Shown one piece after another: positions 8,586 to 17,016 of a DNA stretch of 64,000 bases. The stretch is from assembly GCA_963832785.1 (NCBI GenBank), contig CAWHVF010000005.1, positions 2,666,001-2,730,000 of the forward strand, read 5' to 3'. How positions within the stretch are numbered: the stretch's first letter is position 1; each line of letters begins with the position of its first letter. Source of the DNA: CAWBRT01 sp963832785. Lineage in GTDB: Bacteria > Acidobacteriota > Terriglobia > Terriglobales > Acidobacteriaceae. The notes beneath the pieces were generated by a model, which saw only the letters and a list, made by a program, of their open reading frames with translations, was not told where the DNA came from and did not search any database. Position numbers and translations under genes: made by a program.

Positions 8586-9634
8586 CCCGCCAACCCGCCA
8601 TCGCCGCGCACCACCCGATGACAGGGGATGACGACGGCAACCCGGTTGGAGGCGCAGGCGCCGGCCACGGCGCGCACCGCTTCCGGCTTGCGCACCGCCC
8701 GCGCCACCTCGGTATAGCTCCGCGTCTGGCCGGCGGGAATCCTCTGCAACTGCTGCCAGACAAGCTGCTGGAAGGCGGTACCGCGAATATCGAGCGGAAC
8801 GCGTTGCGCTGGTTTCTGCCCGCGAATAAGCTCGGCAACCGCCGCTGCCCAGGGCTCCAACCCGGCATCGTCGCGGCTGAACTCGGCCCGCGGATATTCG
8901 CCGCGCAGGCGCTCCTCGGCCGCTTCCTTGTCCAGGAACTGCACGCCGCAGACGCCGGCCGCGCTGGCTGCCAGCAGAACCTCTCCCAGTTCGCTGGCAA
9001 AGGTGGTGAAGCGCAGATGCTCGCGCGGCGCTCCGGCGCCGAACTGCCGCGGTGGCATGCCGAGCTTGCGGCTGGCAGTTTCATAGACCCGGCTGGGCGA
9101 GCTGTAGCCGCTCTCGACCAGCGCCTGCGTAACCGTGCCCCGGCGCAAGCCGCGCTTGAAGCGAGAGAAACGGAAAGACTCCAGGTACTGCCGCGGGGAG
9201 ATTCCCATTTCCCGCTTGAAGCGGCGCTGCAGATGGAAGGCGCTCATGCTCGCCACCTTGCTCAGGGCGGCCAGCGTGACCTTTTCTTCGCAATGGACTT
9301 CGAGGTAGCGGCAGATGCGCTCAATCAGCGATCCTGCTTCCGCCTGCCGGTCCGGCCGGCAACGCAGGCAGGCGCGCAGCCCGGCCTTCTCGGCCGCTTG
9401 CGGAGAATCGAAGAACCGGACGCGGTCTCGCCTGGGCCGCTTGGCCGGGCATGAAGGCCGGCAATAAACCCCGGTGCTGGTTACGCCAAAGACAAACTTG
9501 CCGTCGGCGGCCGCGTCTCTGTGCAGAACCGCCTGCCAGCGCGCGTCCATGCCGGTTTCAGCCGGGGAGCCCGGGGGAACCAGGCTCATGTTTTGCGGCG
9601 TGTTCGCAGCTTTTTCCATGTTTGCAACCGTCAT
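8525..9634 (-). CDS. ada: Bifunctional Ada: DNA methyltransferase and transcriptional regulator
   Basis: Ada removes methyl groups from DNA phosphotriesters and O6-methylguanine and activates the adaptive response. Domains in order: the N-terminal zinc/methylphosphotriester domain with C58, C62, C89 and C92 (GVYCRPSCPAKRP, CLRCRPD); an AraC-type HTH (about 100-185, SMSAFHLQRRFKREMGISP); and the C-terminal methyltransferase with PCHRV, acceptor C338. At 369 aa it is full length. The chosen ATG at 9632-9634 has a strong GGAGGTGG 5 bases upstream; the open frame extends to 9748 without such support. The stop lies inside the end of maf, so the two genes converge and overlap. Self-activation after alkylation is expected from the family. 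Confidence 0.95.
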   Translation of the reverse strand: MTVANMEKAANTPQNMSLVPPGSPAETGMDARWQAVLHRDAAADGKFVFGVTSTGVYCRPSCPAKRPRRDRVRFFDSPQAAEKAGLRACLRCRPDRQAEAGSLIERICRYLEVHCEEKVTLAALSKVASMSAFHLQRRFKREMGISPRQYLESFRFSRFKRGLRRGTVTQALVESGYSSPSRVYETASRKLGMPPRQFGAGAPREHLRFTTFASELGEVLLAASAAGVCGVQFLDKEAAEERLRGEYPRAEFSRDDAGLEPWAAAVAELIRGQKPAQRVPLDIRGTAFQQLVWQQLQRIPAGQTRSYTEVARAVRKPEAVRAVAGACASNRVAVVIPCHRVVRGDGGLAGYRWGTDRKRRLLEAEAGRH

Positions 9635-10206
9635 TTCTCCACCTCCGGGGTCGGCGGCAAGCGCCGCACGTTCCGGGCGATTGCGGTGGATGAAGTTCCT
9701 TGGTGGCGCATCGGCCAAATCGGCCGTCAAGCAACTCCATCCATTCATTCACCCGCTTGGGGCAAAGATACCGACCCATCGGTGGTGCTGCTATCCGAAG
9801 CTTGCGCTCAAAGCAGATTATCAGGGAAATCTTTAGAACAGCATTATCAATGGAATGGACCACCCAGCTCCGGGGCACCGCTCTCGTCTGAACGACAAAT
9901 AGCCTGGTAATCAAGGCAGCAACGAGAATTGCCAACTTGTTTCTATTTAGTTATGAGTAAAATTTCGGGGTTTTCACTTATTGCTTTTCGGCAGCTCTGG
10001 ATTCAAACTTTTCCGGACATCTAAAGATATTATTAAGCGCGCAAGGGAGGGCGGGCCGGTGGGCTCGGCTGAGAGATTGCGCGTTTTGTTTTTCTGGCGT
10101 GTTTCCGAGCTGCTACTCCTTCTGAGCGCCGTCGCCCTGCCTTGCGGGACGGTTGCACCGCTGATCCCGATCATGCATGCTTAAGCCAGGAGTCAGGGAA
10201 CGCCCC
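9635..10206. other. Gene-free stretch upstream of ada
   Basis: About 570 bases, with an AT-rich part around 9900-10050. I see no convincing gene, RNA or repeat. It should hold the ada promoter; I could not pick out a reliable -10/-35 pair or Ada box. Confidence 0.5.
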
Positions 10207-10632
10207 ATGCGCTATATCCTGCGCTTTTTGTGGAACGCAACTCGCGGCCATCGCTTTGCTCCCTGGCGGAGCCCATATCTGCGCTGGCGCATGGAAGCCT
10301 ACTCAGGGGTCAGGATGGACCGCATCGGCTTCATCGAGTTCTGGGGGTTTGCCTGGCGGGAGCGCGTGCCGTTGTTCCGTTTCCTGCGATGGACCGGCAG
10401 CATGGAAAGGTACGCCCCGGGTGAAGCCGAGAAATCCTTAACCCCGTCCGCAGAATGCAAGCTGCGCCGGCAACTCACCCGAAACTTAGGGCCACTTCCG
10501 TTCCCGGAGCGGCATTCAGCAGGCGCGCCGCCGAGCCGCGGTTGCACACCAGTTCCAGGTAGCCGGTCGAGCCTACGATGGCGAAGACCTCTCCGGGGGT
10601 TCCATCGGCGAACGTGCTGCGCAAGGTGCTGA
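10207..10632 (+). CDS. Small basic Trp/Arg-rich protein, hypothetical
   Basis: The first 70 or so residues look like a real protein: MRYILRFLWNATRG, WRSPYLRWRMEAYSG and FLRWTGSMERYAPG are rich in Trp, Arg and aromatics. I associate this pattern with short uncharacterised acidobacterial proteins, without a named family. The reading frame continues into a Ser/Arg/Pro-rich tail that lies antisense to the conserved 3' end of the SAM hydrolase gene, so the natural end is probably earlier and the last 55 codons may be spurious. AGGGAAC lies 8-14 bases before the ATG. Confidence 0.45.
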   Translation: MRYILRFLWNATRGHRFAPWRSPYLRWRMEAYSGVRMDRIGFIEFWGFAWRERVPLFRFLRWTGSMERYAPGEAEKSLTPSAECKLRRQLTRNLGPLPFPERHSAGAPPSRGCTPVPGSRSSLRWRRPLRGFHRRTCCARC

Positions 10633-11281
10633 TCTGCCGTCCGGAGATTTCGACGCGGAAGGGCGGCACCGGCTGGCTCGCGAATTGGGGAAACTCCACG
10701 ATTGAGAAATTGGTTATCAGGTTGCCGAACTTGTCGGCCTTCAAGATGATTCCGCGCGCCAGCGAGTCGTTCACCACCTGCGGATTGAGGGCGAAGCGGC
10801 GGTAGTCGCCGATCTCCGGTCCGAAGTTCGAGGCCTCTATGCCCTTGGAGACCCAGGCGGCAATCGGGGAAAAGATGTCGCGGCCGTGAAAGGTACGGCT
10901 GACCGGTTGTAGGAAGTAGTGCTCGGCCGTGATCTGGCGCACCAACAGACGTTCTTCCCGCTCGTAAATGAACGAGAACACGCCGTTGTCGGGCCCCACG
11001 AAAAAATACTTCGCCGTCTGCACCAGCAATGCCCGCCGCTCGGTGCCCACGCCCGGGTCCACCACCACCAGGTGCACCGTCCCACCAGGGAAAAACTGGT
11101 AGGCGTGGCCGATAGTGAAAGCCGCGTCGATGATGCTGTAAGTGGCGACTTCATGAGAGATGTCGACCAGCACAGCGGCGGGGTTTATGTTCAGAAGCAC
11201 GCCTTTCATGCTGCCCACGAAGTGGTCACGCGTGCCGTAGTCGGTGGTCAGGCTGATCAGGCTTTGCGCCGGCAATGTCAA
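10475..11281 (-). CDS. SAM hydroxide adenosyltransferase (DUF62 family)
   Basis: This family splits S-adenosylmethionine with water into adenosine and methionine and is related to fluorinase and chlorinase. The product is 268 aa. It shows the N-terminal SLTTDYGTRDHFVGSMKG with the catalytic Asp region, then LVDISHEV, VVVDPGVGTERRAL, and VGPDNGVFSF. The C-terminal beta domain carries DKFGNLITNF. The start is assigned to the TTG at 11279-11281, with GGCAGGAG just upstream. The open frame continues far upstream, but that part is antisense to the next gene. It is divergent from the CNNM gene. Confidence 0.9.
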   Translation of the reverse strand: MTLPAQSLISLTTDYGTRDHFVGSMKGVLLNINPAAVLVDISHEVATYSIIDAAFTIGHAYQFFPGGTVHLVVVDPGVGTERRALLVQTAKYFFVGPDNGVFSFIYEREERLLVRQITAEHYFLQPVSRTFHGRDIFSPIAAWVSKGIEASNFGPEIGDYRRFALNPQVVNDSLARGIILKADKFGNLITNFSIVEFPQFASQPVPPFRVEISGRQISTLRSTFADGTPGEVFAIVGSTGYLELVCNRGSAARLLNAAPGTEVALSFG

Positions 11282-11531
11282 TCTCCTGCCCAACCCCGGC
11301 TCTGGCCGGGATGCGGGTGCACATAGCTTTGCAGAGTAGTGTAATCCAAGCGCCAAAAACGGCAGCTTCTTTTCGACAACGAGGCCTCGAAGATTCACCG
11401 GGCCGGCGCGACGTTTTCCGGGGACCGTTGCAACCTTGCAACCTTGAAAACCTCTTGCTTTCCCGAGCTTGGCGGTGCTATTTGCCAGAGGGGTGCAGGC
11501 CCGGACCGCGCCGATGCTAGAATTTTCTCCC

Positions 11532-12905
11532 ATGTTCACCTTCGTTCTGCTGCGCGTGCTGGCAGTGTTGCTGCTGGTGGCGGCCAACGCCTTCTTCGTG
11601 GCCGCCGAATTCGCGCTGGTCAGCATACGCGACACTCGCATCGAGCAGTTGGTCGAGGCTCGGCGCATCGGCGCGCGCACCGTGCGCAAGCTGCACGGCA
11701 AGCTGGGCGAGATGCTCAACGGCGTCCAGCTTGGGATAACCATGGCCAGCCTCGCCCTGGGGTGGTTGGGGGAAAACGCCCTGGCCCGGGTGCTGGAGCA
11801 TCCGCTGGCCCGGGTGGCGCACGCTTCCTTGTACGCTCATGGCGCGGCCGTGGCCCTGGCGTTTGGGCTTATTACCTACTTTCACGTGATCCTCGGCGAG
11901 GTGGTGCCCAAGTCAATTTCGTTGCAGCAGTCGGAGCGGGTGGCGCTGGCCGTCGCCGGGCCGCTGGACGTATTCATGACGGTTTTCGGGCCATTTCTGA
12001 AGTTCATGGCGCGTTCCAGCCGCCTCGTTCTGCGCCTGTTCGGCAGCCGCGAGGTGCGCGCCGCCGGGGTGCACTCGCCCGAGGAACTCAAGCTGATCGT
12101 CACCGCCAGCCGCCGCTTCGGCCTGATTCCACCGCTGCAGGAGGAGATGATCCACCGCGCCCTCGAGCTGGAGACGGTCACGGTGCGCGAAATCATGGTG
12201 CCGCGCGTCGACATCTTCTCGCTTTCGGCCGAAATGTCCCTGGACGAGGCGTTAAAGCGCGTGGTGGAGGAGCAGCACTCGCGGGTGCCGGTCTACGACC
12301 CGCAGCGCGGGCCGGAAGCCATCATAGGCGTGCTCTATGCCAAGGACATGATGCGCGCCATGATTCACAGCCGGGCAGAGGCCACCGGCGATGCTGCGCG
12401 GGCTCCGGCCGGCGACGAGCGCTTCCGCCGATCCCACCTGCGGGTGCGCCACATCATGCGCGACGTGCTGGTGGTGCCGGAGACCAAGCCATTGCCCGAC
12501 CTGCTGGAGGAATTCAAGCGGCGCAAACGGCATCTGGCGGTGGTAGTGGACGAGTTCGGCTCGACCGCCGGCGTGGTTACTGCGGAGGATGTACTGGAGC
12601 AACTGGTGGGAGAAATCGAAGACGAGTACGATATCCCGCCGCAGGCCCTGCTTGCCGGACCAAATATCATGGTGCTGGAGGGTTCCACCAGTATTCGCGA
12701 CCTGGAAACGCAGCACCAGTTGCGCCTGCCGCGCGATGAGGGATTCGAGACCTTGGCCGGCTTCGTAATGACCACCTTGCAGCGAATTCCGGCGGCCGGC
12801 GACTCGTTCGAGTTCGAAGGCCGCCGCTACACGGTGGAACGCATGGACGGCCATCGCGTTGAGGCGGTCCGAATCGAGCAGCTTGAGACAGTGCGCGAGA
12901 AATAG
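11532..12905 (+). CDS. CNNM/HlyC-CorC family membrane protein with CBS pair
   Basis: A 457-residue inner-membrane protein. The DUF21/CNNM transmembrane domain takes residues 1-185 (three to four helices, starting LLRVLAVLLLVAANAFFVAAEFAL). Two CBS domains follow (REIMVPRVDIFSL and VRHIMRDVLVVPETKPL) and then a CorC/HlyC C-terminal FAD-like domain (IRDLETQHQLRLP to the end). Family members move Mg2+ or act in its efflux; the old hemolysin label is misleading. The ATG at 11532 begins right at the first membrane segment; an ATG at 11514 is possible. It is probably transcribed separately from the permease genes that follow. Confidence 0.93.
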   Translation: MFTFVLLRVLAVLLLVAANAFFVAAEFALVSIRDTRIEQLVEARRIGARTVRKLHGKLGEMLNGVQLGITMASLALGWLGENALARVLEHPLARVAHASLYAHGAAVALAFGLITYFHVILGEVVPKSISLQQSERVALAVAGPLDVFMTVFGPFLKFMARSSRLVLRLFGSREVRAAGVHSPEELKLIVTASRRFGLIPPLQEEMIHRALELETVTVREIMVPRVDIFSLSAEMSLDEALKRVVEEQHSRVPVYDPQRGPEAIIGVLYAKDMMRAMIHSRAEATGDAARAPAGDERFRRSHLRVRHIMRDVLVVPETKPLPDLLEEFKRRKRHLAVVVDEFGSTAGVVTAEDVLEQLVGEIEDEYDIPPQALLAGPNIMVLEGSTSIRDLETQHQLRLPRDEGFETLAGFVMTTLQRIPAAGDSFEFEGRRYTVERMDGHRVEAVRIEQLETVREK

Positions 12906-12914
12906 TTACTAGTT

Positions 12915-13000
12915 GTTTGTTCTTCGTTTTTCGTTCTGGGCGTTCGCTCCTGGCCGCTTCTCGCCAGCGAACAACTAAGAACGATGAACTAAGAACTTGC
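12915..13000. repeat. Imperfect inverted repeat before the ABC permease genes
   Basis: AGTTGTTTGTTCTTCG near 12909-12926 is roughly complementary to CGAACAACTAAGAACG around 12968-12984, and GAACTAAGAAC follows. It may be a degenerate repeat or a terminator for the gene upstream. Confidence 0.35.
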
Positions 13001-13009
13001 TTTGAAGAT

Positions 13010-13977
13010 ATGAACACAGAGGCAAATCCGAAGGTCCGCCGCTGGCTGGAGAGACTCGCTGCTGCGTCACCTGGCCACCCGCCTGCTGTACATGCTTCCG
13101 GTGCTCTGGCTGGTGGTGAGCGTGGTTTTCCTGCTGATTCACATAGTGCCTGGCGATCCCATTCAGCAGATGCTGGGAGAAGGCGCGGCCAGCACCGACC
13201 TGCGAAGCGGCCCGGCATGCCTACGGGCTGGATCTCCCGCTGGGGCGGCAGTACCTGAATTACTGGAGCGGCGTGCTGCACGGCAACCTTGGCCGCTCGC
13301 TGCGCTTTGACCAGAGCGTAATCCAGGTGATCGTGCGCGCCTATCCGGCGACCATCGCGCTGACCGTGTGCGCGCTGCTGGTTGCCGTGGCGCTGTCGAT
13401 CCCCGCCGGCGTGCGCTCGGCTTTGCGGCGCAACCGCTGGGACGATCGCCTGCTGAGCTTCGTCAGCCTGCTGGGGTTGTCGTTTCCGAACTTCGCCCTG
13501 GGGCCGATCCTGATCCTGTTCTTCGCCGTTAATCTGGGATTGCTGCCCGTCTCCGGCGCCGGTAGCTGGAAGCACCTGGTCTTGCCGTCGATAACCCTGG
13601 GCGGGGCGCTGGCCGCCATCCTGACCCGCATGGTGCGCACTTCCATGCTGGAGGAGCTCAGCCAGGACTATGTGCGCACGGCGCGCGCCAAGGGGCTGCC
13701 GGAGCGCCAGGTGGTTTATGGACACGCCCTGCGCAATGCCATGATCCCGATCGTCACCGTTCTGGGGTTGCAGTTTGGGGCGCTGCTGGCCGGCGCCATT
13801 GTCACCGAGACCATCTTTTCCTGGCCCGGCGTCGGCCGCCTCACCATCCAGGCGATCACCAGCCGCGATTATTACCTGGTGCAGGGATGCATCCTCTGCA
13901 TCGGGCTGACCTATGTGGCGGTGAATTTCCTCACCGACATGCTTTATTCGGCGCTCGATCCGAGGATCAGGCAATGA
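13010..13977 (+). CDS. DppB-type peptide ABC transporter permease, two frameshifts
   Basis: The inner-membrane permease of a peptide/nickel (DppB/OppB) type importer. The protein can be followed only across three frames. MNTEANPKVRRWLERL starts at the ATG at 13010. A shift near 13058 leads to LLRHLATRLLYMLPVLWLV and the family motif IHIVPGDPIQQML. A second shift near 13205 leads to ARHAYGLDLPLGRQYLNYW and the rest, including the EAA loop region (ARAKGLPERQVVYGHALRNA) and the WPGVGRL end. Both shifts equal one extra base and both fall in conserved stretches. The gene is either broken or affected by consensus errors. The permease partner follows at 14049; no ATPase or binding-protein gene lies nearby. 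Confidence 0.82.
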
Positions 13978-13991
13978 ATTGTTAGTGGTTA

Positions 13992-14028
13992 GGGGCTAGG
14001 GATTAGGGAATAGGGGACAGGGGATGGG
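13992..14028 (+). repeat. G-run tract between permease genes, G-quadruplex-capable
   Basis: Six runs of three or four G separated by 4-5 bases (at 13992, 13999, 14006, 14013, 14020 and 14026) on the coding strand, in the 71-base gap between the two permease genes. It resembles a degenerate TTAGGG-like array. Confidence 0.6.
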
Positions 14029-14048
14029 CTGCCAAGCGTAAGCAGGGA

Positions 14049-14939
14049 ATGAGCGCGTTCACACAACCCGTAGCGGGCGGCACGCTGAGCCAGAGGCGCG
14101 CGTTCGGGGCGGTGGTGCGGGGCAATCCGCTGGCCGTCAGTGGCGTCGTGCTTGTCTGCATTTTCGCTTTATGCGCGCTGTTTGCCCCCTGGATTGCGCC
14201 GCGCGACCCGGCGTTCATCGACCTGCCGGCGCGCCTGAGCGGCCCTTCGGTCGCGCACTGGTTCGGCACGGACGAGCTGGGGCGCGACATTCTCTCGCGC
14301 ATCATCTATGGAGCGCGCATCTCGATGCTGGTCGGCTGCAGCGTGGTCGCGGGCTCGCTGGCTTTGGGCCTGCTTATCGGCTCGCTGGCCGGCTACTACG
14401 GAGGAAAAGCCGACCGCTTCGTCAACCTGGTGCTGATGAACGCTTTTCTCTCGTTTCCCGGCATTCTGCTGGCCATTGCCTTCGTCGCCTTCCTGGGGCC
14501 GGGGCTGGTGAACCTGATCCTTGCGCTCGTCATTGGCGGCTGGGTCGGCTACGCCCGGCTGGTGCGCGCCCAAGTGCTGGCCGTCCGCGAGCGCGAGTAC
14601 GTCGTGGCTGCGCGCGGGCTAGGTGCCAGCGATCTGCGCATCATTGTCCGCCACATCCTGCCCAATATCGTGCAGCCGGTGATCGTGCAGGCGGCCATCG
14701 GCATGGCGGGCGCCGTGCTGGCCGAGGCGACCATGAGCTTCTTGGGATTAGGCGTCCCCCCGCCAATCGCAAGCTGGGGCTCGATGCTCAACGACGGACG
14801 ATCTCACCTGTTCGACGCGCCCCACCTGGTACTTTTCCCCGCCGGGGCGGTGATGCTGGCCGTGCTGTCGTTCAACTTTATCGGCGATGCGCTGCGCGAC
14901 TACCTCGACCCGCGCGCGCGCATGGAGACGGGAATCTGA
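14049..14939 (+). CDS. DppC-type peptide ABC transporter permease
   Basis: The second permease of the peptide/nickel-type importer, 296 aa. It has the DppC-type N-terminal helix (LAVSGVVLVCIFALCALFAPWIAP), the HWFGTDELGRDILSRIIYGAR motif typical of this subfamily, and the EAA loop VAARGLGASDLRIIVRHILPN, which docks on the ATPase. The end has SFLGLGVPPPIASWGSML. Unlike its upstream partner it is intact. With the DppB-type gene it would form the membrane channel; substrate-binding protein and ATPases must be encoded elsewhere. The two genes look like one transcription unit interrupted by a G-rich tract. Confidence 0.93.
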   Translation: MSAFTQPVAGGTLSQRRAFGAVVRGNPLAVSGVVLVCIFALCALFAPWIAPRDPAFIDLPARLSGPSVAHWFGTDELGRDILSRIIYGARISMLVGCSVVAGSLALGLLIGSLAGYYGGKADRFVNLVLMNAFLSFPGILLAIAFVAFLGPGLVNLILALVIGGWVGYARLVRAQVLAVREREYVVAARGLGASDLRIIVRHILPNIVQPVIVQAAIGMAGAVLAEATMSFLGLGVPPPIASWGSMLNDGRSHLFDAPHLVLFPAGAVMLAVLSFNFIGDALRDYLDPRARMETGI

Positions 14940-14940
14940 G

Positions 14941-15095
14941 AAGTATTGCAGATTGAAGATTGCAGATTTCAGATTGAACAAGAGTGTGCACAGCGGGTGC
15001 CCCATCAAGCTTCCTTTGCTTGAGTGGGGTAGTTCTACCTTGGAAAGTTATCTCGAATCACTTTGCCAAATCTTCAATCTGAAATCTTCAATCAC
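14941..15095. repeat. Composite palindromic repeat family A, copy 1
   Basis: About 150 bases. The left part (14948-14978) carries GCAGATTGAAGATTGCAG and CAGATTGA. The right part (15068-15093) carries the complementary TCTTCAATCTGAAATCTTCA. Between them is a hairpin-like segment with GTGCCCCATCAAGCTTC and GCTTGAGTGGGG. The right end contains the lipA stop codon. Related copies lie at 17897-17988, 26881-27002 and 31811-31884. Confidence 0.7.
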
Positions 15096-16000
15096 CTTTG
15101 AGGCGGGATGAAGTCTGCCTGCTCGTGGGCGTGGTAGCTGGAGCGCACCAGCGGGCCGCTCTCGACGTGGCGAAAGCCCATGCGCAGCGCCTCTTCGCGC
15201 AACTGGCGGAACTCCTGCGGGGTGTACATGCGCTTGACCGGCAGGTGGTCGCGCGAAGGGGCAAGGTATTGGCCAACGGTCAGAATGTCCACCTTGCGCT
15301 CGGCCAAGTCGCGGAAGACCTGAAGCAGCTCTTCCATGTCCTCGCCAATGCCGACCATCAGGCCGCTTTTGGTGACCGTCTGCGGATCGATTTCCTTGGC
15401 CCGGCGCAGCAATTCCAGGCTGCGCGGGTAGCGCGCGCCGGAGCGCGCCACGCGGTAGAGGCGGGGAACGGTTTCGGTGTTGTGGTTGAGGATGTCGGGC
15501 CTAGCTTCCAGCACCACGCGCAGGCAGTCTTCGTGGCCCTGGAAGTCGGGAATCAGGACCTCGACCCGGCATTGTGGCACGCGGGCGCGAATCTCGCGGA
15601 TGGTCTGGGCGAAGACCTGGGCGCCGCCAAGGTTGTCGTCGTCGCGGTTGACGCTGGTCACCACCGCAAAGCGCAGACCCAGGCTGGCGACGGCTTCGGC
15701 GACCCGGCGCGGCTCGTCGAAATCTATGGCCGCTGGTTTGCCCTTGGGCACGGCGCAGAAGCCGCAGCGCCGCGTGCAGACGTCACCCAGCAGCATGAAG
15801 GTCGCGGTGCGGTGGTTCCAGCACTCGCCGATATTCGGGCACTGGGCCGACTCGCACACCGTATGCAGCTCCAGGCCGCGGGCCAACTGCTTCAGGCTGT
15901 GGTAGTTCTCGCCTACCGGCGCGCGCGCCTTCAGCCACTCCGGTTTACGCACCGGCCGGCGCGGCGACAAATCGATCTGCACCAACTGGGAAGCTGCCAT
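15092..16000 (-). CDS. lipA: Lipoyl synthase
   Basis: LipA is a radical-SAM enzyme that inserts two sulfurs into protein-bound octanoyl groups to make lipoate for pyruvate and 2-oxoglutarate dehydrogenases and the glycine cleavage system. At 302 aa it is the usual length. The auxiliary cluster cysteines C49, C54 and C60 (CESAQCPNIGEC) and the radical-SAM cysteines C75, C79 and C82 (CTRRCGFC) are all present, and the C-terminal RSSYHA supplies the serine that ligates the auxiliary cluster. The ATG is at 15998-16000. No lipB is next to it; a small cytochrome gene lies upstream on the same strand. Confidence 0.97.
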   Translation of the reverse strand: MAASQLVQIDLSPRRPVRKPEWLKARAPVGENYHSLKQLARGLELHTVCESAQCPNIGECWNHRTATFMLLGDVCTRRCGFCAVPKGKPAAIDFDEPRRVAEAVASLGLRFAVVTSVNRDDDNLGGAQVFAQTIREIRARVPQCRVEVLIPDFQGHEDCLRVVLEARPDILNHNTETVPRLYRVARSGARYPRSLELLRRAKEIDPQTVTKSGLMVGIGEDMEELLQVFRDLAERKVDILTVGQYLAPSRDHLPVKRMYTPQEFRQLREEALRMGFRHVESGPLVRSSYHAHEQADFIPPQR

Positions 16001-16102
16001 GGGTCCAAACCGCCGACATGCACGGCGGGCACAAACTTATTTTACGCGATCAGCAAGCAGGGAAGGCTCTGGCCGGCCGCTGAGGGCTTTGCCCCAGACA
16101 CC

Positions 16103-16459
16103 TCAGAGCGTCTTCAGGTACGCCAGCAGCTCCTGGAGCTGGCGCTGGTCGAGCGTCTTGCCGAAGGACGGCATCTTGGCTTTTCCCAGCAGGATGACGT
16201 CTTCCAGCCGCTCGTCGTTGACCGGCATGCCGCTGGGTAGGTAGGGCTTTTTGTAGAGGTTCTTGAGGCTGGGTCCATGCACTCCGAAGCGGCTATAAGG
16301 CTCGTGGCAGCGGATGCAGTGCTGATCGTAAATGCTGCGCCCGCGCGCCTGCTCGGGTTTTAAACCAAGCTCGGCGTCGGATTTGCGCCGCTCCGTCTGG
16401 CAGCCCAAGCCCAGGAGCAGGCACAACCCCAGCGCCGGAAGAAACAATTTGCCTGGCAT
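16103..16459 (-). CDS. Monohaem cytochrome c lipoprotein
   Basis: A small c-type cytochrome for periplasmic electron transfer. The leader MPGKLFLPALGLCLLLGLGC ends in a good lipobox (LGLGC, C20), so it is probably anchored in a membrane by lipid. The haem site is CIRCH at 48-52, and the likely axial Met is M96 in KAKMPSFG. The fold is the short class I type (118 aa) with HGPSLKNLYKK after the haem. No oxidase or dehydrogenase partner is adjacent, so its redox partner is unknown. It is upstream of lipA on the same strand with about 100 bases between. Confidence 0.92.
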   Translation of the reverse strand: MPGKLFLPALGLCLLLGLGCQTERRKSDAELGLKPEQARGRSIYDQHCIRCHEPYSRFGVHGPSLKNLYKKPYLPSGMPVNDERLEDVILLGKAKMPSFGKTLDQRQLQELLAYLKTL

Positions 16460-16518
16460 GCGAACCGGGTTGGCGGGTTCTGTTCAAAGCAACCCGTCCA
16501 GAGGTAACATCATAGCCG

Positions 16519-16944
16519 ATGAGCGTGCGCATCAAACGCGCCTACGAGCCAGCCGACTCCAGCGACGGCGCGCGCGTCCTGGTGGACCGGCTCTGGCCGC
16601 GCGGGATAGACAAGCAGAGGGCGGCCCTGACCTGCTGGCTGCGGGCCCTGGCTCCCAGCAATGAACTGCGCAAGTGGTTCCATGCCCATCGGGCCATGTG
16701 GGAGCAGTTTCGCTCCCGCTACATGAAGGAGCTGGCAGCCCCGGAGGCTTCGGCCGAGTTGAATAAGCTCTATGAGCTGGCGACGGCCAACCGCACGCTG
16801 ACGCTGGTGTACTCCGCCCGCGATGAGGAGCACAACAATGCCGTGGTGCTGCGCGATCTGCTGAATGGCGCGCGCAAGCCGCCTTCCAGTTCGGGCCCGC
16901 CGAAGGCGGCAGCGCAAGCCAAACGGGCCCGGGCACGACGCTAG
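16519..16944 (+). CDS. DUF488 family protein
   Basis: 141 aa, cytoplasmic. It shows the DUF488 signature of the YeaO-like branch: IKRAYEPADSSDGARVLVDRLWPRGI near the N-terminus, WFHAHRAMWEQFRSRYMKEL in the middle, and TLTLVYSARDEEHNNAVVL at the end of the domain. The function of the family is not established. The last 25 residues are Lys/Arg/Ala-rich and not conserved. It is divergent from the cytochrome gene with a 59-base gap and is followed by the DUF3891 gene. Confidence 0.9.
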   Translation: MSVRIKRAYEPADSSDGARVLVDRLWPRGIDKQRAALTCWLRALAPSNELRKWFHAHRAMWEQFRSRYMKELAAPEASAELNKLYELATANRTLTLVYSARDEEHNNAVVLRDLLNGARKPPSSSGPPKAAAQAKRARARR

Positions 16945-17016
16945 GGAGGCCGCTAAGAGGGCATGGGCCGGCCGGCGGTGGCGCCGGCGCTACGGCACCG
17001 AATTCCTGGAGGTGAG

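Noticed and set aside
9981..10184. 67-codon frame with a hydrophobic stretch
   Set aside because: TTG start without ribosome site, AT-rich beginning, nothing recognisable.
12667..13974. A 435-codon minus-strand frame across the permease gene
   Set aside because: Antisense to well-conserved permease sequence; low-complexity composition with no family features.
13010..13977. Programmed frameshifting in the permease or recG genes
   Set aside because: No slippery heptamer or downstream pseudoknot seen, the sites share no motif, and neither family is known to use it.
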